Source: Portibacter lacus
GTDB taxonomy: Bacteria; Bacteroidota; Bacteroidia; Chitinophagales; Saprospiraceae
DNA: 64,000 nucleotides
Assembly (NCBI RefSeq): GCF_021533215.1
Contig: NZ_JAJNKA010000016.1
Span: 49,939-113,938, forward strand
Direction: 5' to 3'
Below the pieces are notes generated by a model. The model ran no database searches. It worked only from the letters and a program-made list of their open reading frames with translations, and was not told the DNA's origin. Below are positions 6,890-15,744 of the stretch, in pieces. The position numbers and the translations under genes were made by a program. Within the stretch, counting starts at the first letter, position 1, and every line of letters begins with the position of its first letter.

Positions 6890-9727
6890 TTAGTTTATAA
6901 CTTCATTTAAAAGAATAGGCTTACCAAAGCCAAGCTTTTCTAATTTATTCATTTGGGTCTTAGCATCACCAACTAGTAAATAAATCATTTTATCAGGATT
7001 GATATATTTTTCTGCGAGATCCTTGATGTCATCTATTGTTATATTCTTTACAATTTCTTCTCTTTCATTGATGTAATCATCTGAATAACCATAATTACTG
7101 ATATTCGACAACATATTAAGCTTTGCATTCAAAGTTTCAAAGGCTCTTGCATTACTTTTTATCATTGAACTCTTGGTGATTTCAAGATCTTCCGCTGAAA
7201 ATCGTCTTCCATACTTCCGCATGATCCTTTTAATCAATCGAGATGAGTGATAAGTTACATTAGATCTTACATTACTTGATATAGAAAAAGTCCCTGGAAT
7301 CTCCGTACCAGCAAACTCAGAGCGTATATTATAAGTATATCCCTTCGATTCACGTAATACTTGCGTAAGATCAGAAGCGAAACCACCACCTCCAAGTCTG
7401 AAATTCATGATTTGAACAGGATAGAAATCTTCATTCTTAGCCGAAATGGCAAGGTTACCGAATTTTAAAGCAGTTTGTTTCGCATCGGGAACATTATAAA
7501 AATAGACTACTGATTTCTCTGGCCCCTTAGGTGCATCAACTGCAGGAAAATCAACCTCCTTAGGTGACCAATGGTTTTCGAATTGATCCATAGAGCTTAT
7601 GACTTCTCTTCGAGTAATATCTCCGACGATCTGAAGGATAGAAATATTCGGAGCTATATTCTTTTCATAAAAAGCTTTCAAGTCCTCCATATATATTCCT
7701 TTTATTGACTCTTCAGTTCCTAGTATATTATGTGCCAATAAATGACCTTCTCCATAGACTAATTTCTCGAATTCATTAGCAGCTATACTGTTTGGATTAA
7801 CAGACTCTTGTTGAATTCTACTTATGATACTACGCTTGAGCAACGACAACTCAGTATCACACCATCGAGGATGCAAGATAAGTTCTGCAATCAAGTCCAT
7901 TGTCTTCTGAAAATTCCTAGCTAGCGTTGTTACTTCGAATATGATAGCTTCATTTGTAGAATAAGACCTCAAACTAGCACCCAGTTTTTGAGCAGCAATT
8001 TCCAGTTCAGCTGTAGATTTCTTTTCAGTACCCTTGAGCAGCATTTTAGCCAACAAATTAGAAATCCCTTTTTCATTCGATTTTTCTAATAAAAGTCCTC
8101 CTTTGATGGTCAATTTTAACTGGACCAATGGAACTTCATCATTCGTTATACCATACAGTTCCATACCTGTTGAAAATCGCTCCTTCCATACTTTCGGGAC
8201 TTGCATAACTGGTGCCTCTCCATATGTCGGCTCCATGCTTCGATCAAAAGAAGAAACTGTTTTCTGATATTCCGCTTGAGCATTGGAATTAAAAGTCTCT
8301 TCTGCACCATCTATAATGACTTCTTCTATGACATCGGCTTGCTCTGCTCCTGTTAAAATTAATTCTACTTCACCTCTGGGAACGAAACTAGTGGATACAA
8401 AGGGTTTATCCTTTATGTACTTTCTATAAACACGCTGAACGTCCATTGCCGTAACCGCTAAAATATTCTGTACATCCTCATTAATATACCCTGGATCACC
8501 AGCAAATATTTCATATTGTGCAAGTTGGAATCCTTTGCCTAATACACTAGATAATCCAGTATAAAATGCGGTTTCTTTTACAGCTTTTATTCTCTCTAGG
8601 TCCGCCTGTGAAATTCCAGTTTTTTCGAAATCTTTAAATGCGGTTTCGATGCCTTTCATCACCTGATCTAATGGTGTTTTCTCGAAAGCTCTAATACGTA
8701 GGTGCAATTCCCCTGCTAATTCAGAATTGTAATTATACATGGAGACATTAGAACTTAACTGCAATTGGTCAACTAAGATTTGATTGAGCGGAGCTGTTTT
8801 GCCTTCTGATAAATAACTGGCCAATACTTCTAAAGGATAAGCATCCGGATGATATTGATAAACTGTGGGAAAAGTCATAGTTAACTGAGGTAGTCTCGCA
8901 AAGTTATCCTCATAATATAGATGTTTCGTACGATCAAGAGCAACTGGCTGCTTTGCAATATCTTCAACTTCCTCACCACGCTTAATTTCATCGAAGTATT
9001 TATGAACCCATACTTTAGTCTGGGCTACATCGATATCACCAGCAATGGTTAATGTCACATTATTAGGTGTATACCAACGATTAAAAAATGATTTAACATC
9101 ATCTAGGTTTGCGTTCTGAAGATCTTCCAGTGAACCTATAACTTGCCAATTATATGGATGATTTTCAGGATATAGATGCTTACCTATTACATAAGAAACA
9201 TGACCATAAGGACGATTGTCTACTGCTTGCCGCTTTTCATTTTTAACTACTTGCTTTTCCTTTGCGAGAACAGGTTCAGTCACTGTATTTATAAAATAAC
9301 CAAGTTTATCTGCTTCCGCCCAAATCATTTTCTCTAGTGCATCCTTTGGAACTGTCTGGAAATAATTAGTTCTATCTCGACTAGTAGATCCATTCGCACC
9401 TGATCCACCTATCTTAGCACTCATTTTATCAAGACCACCTTTACCTAAATTTTCAGATTCCAGAAATAGAAGATGTTCGAAGAGGTGTGCGAAGCCAGTT
9501 TTTCCTTTACTTTCTCTTGCAGAACCTACATGCGCAGTGAGTGCAACAGCAACAACTGGATCTGATCGATCAACATGTAGAATGACTTGAAGACCGTTAT
9601 CTAGGGTAAATTTTTCAAAGTCAATGTTAAATCCTACTTTTTCGTTATTCCCAAAATCTTCTGCTTCCTGACAAGCATTGAATGTCAGAACCAAAATGAT
9701 AAAAAGAAAACCAAAACAAATTCTCAT
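6890..9727 (-). CDS. M16-family zinc peptidase, lipoprotein
   Basis: 945 residues. The signal ends in a lipobox (LTFNAC, Cys19), so it should be membrane anchored in the periplasm or at the outer membrane. The inverted zinc motif HxxEH is seen as HLFEH (His81, Glu84, His85) in the first M16 domain, with the distal acidic ligand expected in the KEKQVVKNEKRQ helix. The second half (from about residue 510: YGITNDEVPLVQLKLTIKGG) is a second M16 unit without the motif, giving the usual active/inactive two-domain clamshell in one chain. RxxxxY-type residues near the C-terminus (GGGGFASDLTQVLRESKGYTY) are conserved. A good promoter lies 18 bp upstream. Likely degrades peptides. Confidence 0.92.
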   Translation of the reverse strand: MRICFGFLFIILVLTFNACQEAEDFGNNEKVGFNIDFEKFTLDNGLQVILHVDRSDPVVAVALTAHVGSARESKGKTGFAHLFEHLLFLESENLGKGGLDKMSAKIGGSGANGSTSRDRTNYFQTVPKDALEKMIWAEADKLGYFINTVTEPVLAKEKQVVKNEKRQAVDNRPYGHVSYVIGKHLYPENHPYNWQVIGSLEDLQNANLDDVKSFFNRWYTPNNVTLTIAGDIDVAQTKVWVHKYFDEIKRGEEVEDIAKQPVALDRTKHLYYEDNFARLPQLTMTFPTVYQYHPDAYPLEVLASYLSEGKTAPLNQILVDQLQLSSNVSMYNYNSELAGELHLRIRAFEKTPLDQVMKGIETAFKDFEKTGISQADLERIKAVKETAFYTGLSSVLGKGFQLAQYEIFAGDPGYINEDVQNILAVTAMDVQRVYRKYIKDKPFVSTSFVPRGEVELILTGAEQADVIEEVIIDGAEETFNSNAQAEYQKTVSSFDRSMEPTYGEAPVMQVPKVWKERFSTGMELYGITNDEVPLVQLKLTIKGGLLLEKSNEKGISNLLAKMLLKGTEKKSTAELEIAAQKLGASLRSYSTNEAIIFEVTTLARNFQKTMDLIAELILHPRWCDTELSLLKRSIISRIQQESVNPNSIAANEFEKLVYGEGHLLAHNILGTEESIKGIYMEDLKAFYEKNIAPNISILQIVGDITRREVISSMDQFENHWSPKEVDFPAVDAPKGPEKSVVYFYNVPDAKQTALKFGNLAISAKNEDFYPVQIMNFRLGGGGFASDLTQVLRESKGYTYNIRSEFAGTEIPGTFSISSNVRSNVTYHSSRLIKRIMRKYGRRFSAEDLEITKSSMIKSNARAFETLNAKLNMLSNISNYGYSDDYINEREEIVKNITIDDIKDLAEKYINPDKMIYLLVGDAKTQMNKLEKLGFGKPILLNEVIN

Positions 9728-9744
9728 TGAAACTTAATTTGGAT

Positions 9745-9775
9745 CAAAGATATAAACGAGAACCCATTATTTCAA
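9745..9775 (-). promoter_or_regulatory. Bacteroidota housekeeping promoter of the M16 peptidase gene
   Basis: Read on the minus strand: TTG (9773-9775), 20 nt, TATCTTTG (9745-9752). This matches the Bacteroidota sigma-ABfr consensus TTG-N19/20-TAnnTTTG exactly. The start codon at 9727 follows 17 nt after the -7 element, which allows a short leader. Confidence 0.75.
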
Positions 9776-9867
9776 TTAATACGTGTGATGATGAAAATCT
9801 TATTCAAAAGAAATCCTTTCGATATTCAATGAATTTAGGAAATGAACTACAAACCAATTATGAGAAA

Positions 9868-10605
9868 TTACTGCAAGGCAAGGTATAAACCTGCTGCGCA
9901 AACTGCACCTATTAAAGGCGCTACCACAGGAATCCAAGCATACGACCATGCGCTATCTCTGCGTTCTCCTATCGGTAGAATACCATGCATAATCCTAGGT
10001 ATTAAATCCCTCGCAGGGTTAATAGCATATCCTGTAGGTCCACCTAAAGAGAAACCAATAACCACAACGATCAAGGCAACTGGCAAGGCGCCAAGTGATC
10101 CTAATCCTATGGTTGTATCTTCCATACCTTCTAGAGTCAATTCCGGACCAGCGATATATAATACTGAAAACAATAGCACAAATGTTCCTATCGCTTCTGT
10201 TAAAATATTCGGAATGACATTAGGAATGGCAGGTGTCGTCGCAAATGAAGCTAACTTAAAATCTAGATTATCCGTTTGCTTGTAATGATCATAATAAGAT
10301 AGAACCACAAGAATACTTCCTAATGCAGCCCCGATACATTGACCAGCGATATAAATAGGAACTAATCCCCATTCAAACTGTCCCGTCACTGCCAGACCAA
10401 CACTTACCGCTGGATTAAGATGAGCGCCACTGTAAGGTCCAGCAACAAGAACGCCTACATAAACCGCTAGTCCCCAAGCAATTGCTATTCCCACTATTCC
10501 TGCATCACCACCTTTGGTTTTACTCAATAATGCATTAGCAACTACACCGTTACCAAGAAGTATTAACAGCATTGTACCTATAATTTCTGCAACAAAAGGG
10601 CTCAT
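9868..10605 (-). CDS. glpF: Glycerol facilitator (aquaglyceroporin, MIP family)
   Basis: 245 residues, six membrane spans with two half-helices. The first NPA motif is AHLNPAVSVG (64-66) and the second is YAINPARDLIPR (196-200). The Asp after NPAR is the mark of glycerol-conducting members rather than pure water channels. It sits 87 bp downstream of glycerol kinase on the same strand, which supports a glycerol uptake role: diffusion through this channel and trapping by phosphorylation. No glpD/glpA dehydrogenase gene is in the window. An ORF on the opposite strand here is only a shadow. Confidence 0.93.
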   Translation of the reverse strand: MSPFVAEIIGTMLLILLGNGVVANALLSKTKGGDAGIVGIAIAWGLAVYVGVLVAGPYSGAHLNPAVSVGLAVTGQFEWGLVPIYIAGQCIGAALGSILVVLSYYDHYKQTDNLDFKLASFATTPAIPNVIPNILTEAIGTFVLLFSVLYIAGPELTLEGMEDTTIGLGSLGALPVALIVVVIGFSLGGPTGYAINPARDLIPRIMHGILPIGERRDSAWSYAWIPVVAPLIGAVCAAGLYLALQ

Positions 10606-10692
10606 AAATTCTATTTTACATTCTAACTTTTAAGTGATATATATTTTAATATAAGTGAGTAGAAGCACAGAAATTCCTGTGCATTGAAACAA

Positions 10693-12177
<1,485 letters not shown>

Positions 12178-12227
12178 TTAAATTGTGTTTCTTTAAAATA
12201 AAACCTTAAGTTAATTGAAAATGTGAC

Positions 12228-12246
12228 AAATAATAAAATATTATTT
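12228..12246. promoter_or_regulatory. AT-only palindrome upstream of glpK
   Basis: AAATAATA (12228-12235), AAA, TATTATTT (12239-12246), perfect 8-bp arms, 54 bp upstream of the glpK start. Its AT-only composition means such palindromes arise by chance fairly easily in this DNA; it may be an operator or nothing. Confidence 0.25.
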
Positions 12247-12309
12247 AGTTCAAAACATTTTATTTAGGATGTAAAAGTAATTCAAGGCAATACAATATTC
12301 CAAAATCTG

Positions 12310-13671
12310 CTAATTGGCAAAATCATAATTTAGAACTAATTCACCTTTTAAGATATAGTTATTGAAGATGGACTGCTCTTCTTGGTCGAAAAAATCAAGG
12401 AGTATTTTCTCAAAATATTGATTGGTAAATAGTTTGTTTTCCGTATCTGACAGAATTTGTAGCATCACATCCTTTAATGAAGTCTTCCCATCAGATTGTG
12501 CTTGCAGCTTTTCATCTAAATAATGAGCGTACAAAAGACCTCTTTGATATGGTATTTCTTCTATTTGGCTGTTATTCGTTGTCAGACTTAATTCATTGTT
12601 GCGCAGTTTACCATATGGTGATTCCTCAAGCTTTTCATAAGTTCTTTGAATTTCTTGGTCAAATTCTTTCTGGGTCATTTCATTTTGCTGAAGTATCAAT
12701 TTCATAGAAAAATACTCCGTAAAGCCTTCTGAAAACCACAGTTCCTCTCCAGGTGAACTATTTCTGATCTTTCCACCTATCCAGTGATGCATTAATTCAT
12801 GATAATACAAACTAGAAAGGTTCTCTAATTTGGATTTTTTGCTATTCGTACAATAGGAAGCAAACCCATTAGCTAATCCAGTCCCTCCAAGATAATTTCC
12901 TCCATTTTGATCAAATGGAAGTAAGGTTACTGTATATATATCATCAGAGTAGTCATTCCAAAAATCTCTCTGAACATGAACAATACGCTCTAATTTCTGG
13001 AGTAATTCTTCATCATCAAAACTTTTCCAGCTTCCTCGCGTAAGTAAGTGTAAATTGATTCCATTAAAGTTTACACTATGCCTTCTAAAGTCACCACCCA
13101 CGACTACAGATTCTAATAATTCGTCTCGCGTTAAATAATAAACACCTTCGCTTTCTGTTCCAAAATTGTGCTGAACTAGATATGGTACTTCTTCCCAATT
13201 AATCTCAATGGTATTTTTATTTTTAGACTTAAAAATCTTGTCAGGGATTAAAAAAAGACGATGCCCAAATAAATGAAAGTATTCTTTATTAATAATAGGC
13301 CGATAATAATCAGATATATTAGCCTCTCCGTCGAAATCTTGTTTTAAAACATATTCTATTAACAGTAAATGCCTAGGAAGAGACTTAATAATAATGCTAT
13401 TCGTTTCTGGGTCAATTTTAATATCAGCTTTCGAATTAAGAACTTCTAATGATTGTAAGCAATTAAAAAGATTCTGTTCTCCCCATGCTTCATCAAAATA
13501 AACAAGACTTGCTACACCGTCTTCATTGGTTTTTACTTCTAACTGAACTCTAATTGTTGATTGGCTTGCAGAAAGATTTGGTGTAATTGTATAACTTGCA
13601 TCAATGGCTAAGACCGCATTATTTATGCAGATTAGGAATAAAAAAGACCAGATGTAATTGATTATTCTCAT
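12310..13671 (-). CDS. Secreted M61/M1-like zinc metallopeptidase
   Basis: About 453 residues from ATG at 13671; a TTG four codons upstream is less likely. A signal peptide is present (MRIINYIWSFLFLICINNAVLA). The gluzincin signature is complete: HELMHHW supplies two His ligands and the catalytic Glu, and EGFTEYFS, about 25 residues later, supplies the third (Glu) ligand. The spacing and the following LQQNEMTQKEF fit M61-type glycyl aminopeptidases, although the C-terminal PDZ domain of typical M61 proteins is missing, making this shorter than the usual 550-600 residues. Divergent from the rhodanese lipoprotein gene; the shared control region holds the 11-bp-phased TTTACAT array. Confidence 0.8.
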   Translation of the reverse strand: MRIINYIWSFLFLICINNAVLAIDASYTITPNLSASQSTIRVQLEVKTNEDGVASLVYFDEAWGEQNLFNCLQSLEVLNSKADIKIDPETNSIIIKSLPRHLLLIEYVLKQDFDGEANISDYYRPIINKEYFHLFGHRLFLIPDKIFKSKNKNTIEINWEEVPYLVQHNFGTESEGVYYLTRDELLESVVVGGDFRRHSVNFNGINLHLLTRGSWKSFDDEELLQKLERIVHVQRDFWNDYSDDIYTVTLLPFDQNGGNYLGGTGLANGFASYCTNSKKSKLENLSSLYYHELMHHWIGGKIRNSSPGEELWFSEGFTEYFSMKLILQQNEMTQKEFDQEIQRTYEKLEESPYGKLRNNELSLTTNNSQIEEIPYQRGLLYAHYLDEKLQAQSDGKTSLKDVMLQILSDTENKLFTNQYFEKILLDFFDQEEQSIFNNYILKGELVLNYDFAN

Positions 13672-13718
13672 TATAATGTACAATGCCTGCTCTAAAAGAC
13701 ATGATTATTAGCACTAAA

Positions 13719-13780
13719 TTTACATAAAACCAGCGTTTAATTCATATTAAATTTACATTTAGTTTACATTAAATTAACAT
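13719..13780. promoter_or_regulatory. Array of 11-bp-phased TTTACAT direct repeats (PhoP/PhoB-like operator candidate)
   Basis: TTTACAT occurs at 13719-13725, 13752-13758 and 13763-13769, with a TTAACAT variant at 13774-13780 and a weaker TTCATAT at 13741-13747. All start positions are in an 11-bp register (13719 + 33, +44, +55). Direct hexamer/heptamer repeats one helical turn apart are the architecture bound by OmpR/PhoB-family regulators; the Bacillus PhoP box is a TTAACA-type repeat with this spacing. The array lies between a divergent pair (starts 13671 minus, 13792/13816 plus). Identity of the binding protein is inference. Confidence 0.5.
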
Positions 13781-13815
13781 TGGAAGATTAAATGTTGTAC
13801 AAATACTCAATAACA

Positions 13816-14217
13816 ATGAAATATTATTTTATCATTATCTCACTTTTTTTAATAGGTTGTAATACAAATTCTAACTCTAAAAGTGATCCAACATCATCAA
13901 CAGCTTCCGCTACTTATAACAACATAGATGTTGCTACTTTTAATCAGGGCCTGAAAGGTGAAAATAGTGTAGTAATAGATGTTCGTACTCCACAAGAAAT
14001 TGCAGGCGGAAAGATTGAAAATGCTGTAGAGCTAGATTATTACGACAAGGAATTCGCTTCTAAGATTAAGGCCTTAGATCCAGATAAGAATTACTACCTA
14101 TACTGCAAAGCTGGAACCCGAAGTGCTAAAGCAGCTGAAATCATGATCGAAAACGGCTTCAAAAATGTGCATAATTTAAAGGGAGGATACACCGATTGGA
14201 AAAAAGATTCAAAGTAA
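13816..14217 (+). CDS. Rhodanese-like domain lipoprotein
   Basis: 133 residues from ATG at 13816, which gives a compact lipoprotein signal (MKYYFIIISLFLIGCN, Cys15). An ATG at 13792 is possible but adds eight residues before the signal. After a Ser/Thr linker, the rhodanese domain runs from VATFNQ to the end: VVIDVRTPQEIAGG, then the active-site loop YCKAGTRS with the catalytic Cys, then GGYTDWKK. It would act as a sulfurtransferase or thiol carrier in the periplasm or at the outer membrane. A T-rich stretch follows the stop without a clear stem. Confidence 0.88.
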   Translation: MKYYFIIISLFLIGCNTNSNSKSDPTSSTASATYNNIDVATFNQGLKGENSVVIDVRTPQEIAGGKIENAVELDYYDKEFASKIKALDPDKNYYLYCKAGTRSAKAAEIMIENGFKNVHNLKGGYTDWKKDSK

Positions 14218-14516
14218 AACATATTTTTTTTTCAGTAATTCGAAATTTATTGTGTGGTCACTAAAATTGACCAAAATTCTAATTTATTGATAGATATTAA
14301 AAAATAAATTTTACGCTGAATTGAAAATCAACAGATAGTAAAGTACTTTTATTTTATATATGTTTATTCTCCCATTTATACATGCCTTACACTTAATTTT
14401 AATATGTCGTAATTTAAACTTTAGATAAAATTATCATGTGAAAAATCTTGAACACTAATTAAGGTTTTATAGAAAAATTTGTCTTACTTTCGTTTTGTAA
14501 ATACCAACTTAATCGC
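14218..14516. other. AT-rich intergenic region before the formate-dehydrogenase-type cluster
   Basis: 299 bp without a credible coding frame. It starts with a T-run just after the rhodanese gene (no stem seen) and ends with TACTTTCG at 14485-14492, one mismatch from the Bacteroidota -7 box TAnnTTTG, 24 bp before the next start codon. No TTG sits at the right distance upstream, so a promoter here is likely but cannot be fixed. Confidence 0.5.
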
Positions 14517-14900
14517 ATGAGAATTCAGATAGCTAAGAACGAGCTCTTTATAGAGCTTGACGAGAAGGACCTTGTTAATCTTTCCCAGAAGTACCTTATA
14601 AAGGATAAATTTAAATTTTCCATTTTAGACGACGAATCTCTTCTAATCAGCCTCCGAATGGAGGGAAGTGATAAGTTGTGTACAATGTATGATAGCAACG
14701 AACTTATTATCTTTTTACCATTTAACGAATTCGAAAAATGGTTAAACTCTGATAACACGATCTATCATTCCTCTAAAGGTAATAATGCAAGTAACAATAT
14801 GCATATTACACTGAAAAAGAATACAGTTACACCTAAAGTAAAGGCTATTAAAATTGCCAATGAATCTACTTTAGACAATAACAATTTCATTTATAACTAA
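14517..14900 (+). CDS. Small protein of unknown function upstream of fdhD
   Basis: 127 residues, no signal peptide or membrane segment. The N-terminal part alternates hydrophobic and charged residues (MRIQIAKNELFIELDEKDL, then FKFSILDDESLLISLRM and ELIIFLPFNEFEKWL), suggesting a small beta-rich fold; the last 40 residues are Asn/Thr/Lys rich and probably disordered. The MRIQI...KxELxxxL start resembles small proteins (DUF7009-like) that I recall being found with formate-dehydrogenase genes in Bacteroidota; that link is tentative. It is 46 bp upstream of fdhD on the same strand, so a role in molybdoenzyme maturation is possible but unproven. Confidence 0.65.
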   Translation: MRIQIAKNELFIELDEKDLVNLSQKYLIKDKFKFSILDDESLLISLRMEGSDKLCTMYDSNELIIFLPFNEFEKWLNSDNTIYHSSKGNNASNNMHITLKKNTVTPKVKAIKIANESTLDNNNFIYN

Positions 14901-14946
14901 AAGTCTTACTTCTTTTTTGCTAACTTGATTTCATTAAAAGCAGATT

Positions 14947-15744
14947 TTGGAATCAGTAATAAAAAAAGAAATTCAAAGATTTTCAGAGCAGAAGTTTACA
15001 TCACTTTTTGACAATATTATCGTCGAAGAGCCGCTAGAGATATTTATAAATCAAAAGATATCTCCTTACTTAGTCACTATGCGGACTCCGGGAGACGATA
15101 TGAACTTGTCACTTGGGTTGTTGTATAGTTTAGGAATCATTGCTAAGGCAAGTGATGTCGAGTCCTATAAGGTCATCAATGATCATCAACTGATCATTTA
15201 CTTAATTCATACCAATATTCCAGAAGCTAAAATACATTCTAGTTTTTCTAGTTGTGGAATTTGTAATTCTCAATCCTGGGAAGAAGTAAACTTCCATTCA
15301 ATCTTTCCCGTATTTGATAAAGCCATCCGATTCTCTTCTAACACTATCCATCAATCACATATCAAACTCACCGAATCTGATGATTACTTTTCGTTAACCG
15401 GAGGAAATCACAAAGTTGCGCTATGGTCAGAAAAGGAAAATAAGATTTTTGTTGCAGAAGATGTCGGTAGGCATAATGCTTTAGATAAAGTGATCGGAAA
15501 GTGCATTTCAGGTAATTTACTTCCTTTAAAAAATTATATTGCCATTCTTAGTGGTAGATGTAGTTTTGAAATGTGCCAAAAAACATGGTTAGCTGGAATA
15601 CCTATTATAGTAAGTAGAGGAGCTCCCACAAGTAAAGCTATCGAACTAGCAGATAATGCTGGAATTACATTAATTGGTTTTGCAAGATCTGAAAGTTTTA
15701 ATGTATATACTCACCCATATCGAATCGAAAATGAAAGAAAATAA
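14947..15744 (+). CDS. fdhD: Formate dehydrogenase accessory sulfurtransferase FdhD
   Basis: 265 residues, starting at TTG (14947). FdhD passes sulfur from a cysteine desulfurase to the molybdenum cofactor of formate-dehydrogenase-type enzymes. The conserved sulfur-transfer pair CGIC (Cys103, Cys106) is present, with the N-terminal EEPLEIFIN and MRTPGDD regions, FVAEDVGRHNALDKVIG (cofactor-binding part), LSGRCSFEMCQK and SRGAPTSKAIELA. It overlaps the next gene by 14 bp, consistent with dedicated service to that oxidoreductase. Confidence 0.95.
   Translation: MESVIKKEIQRFSEQKFTSLFDNIIVEEPLEIFINQKISPYLVTMRTPGDDMNLSLGLLYSLGIIAKASDVESYKVINDHQLIIYLIHTNIPEAKIHSSFSSCGICNSQSWEEVNFHSIFPVFDKAIRFSSNTIHQSHIKLTESDDYFSLTGGNHKVALWSEKENKIFVAEDVGRHNALDKVIGKCISGNLLPLKNYIAILSGRCSFEMCQKTWLAGIPIIVSRGAPTSKAIELADNAGITLIGFARSESFNVYTHPYRIENERK

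Noticed and set aside
9842..10285. 147-residue plus-strand ORF opposite the glycerol facilitator gene
   Set aside because: It is antisense to a well conserved gene and its translation resembles no protein family.
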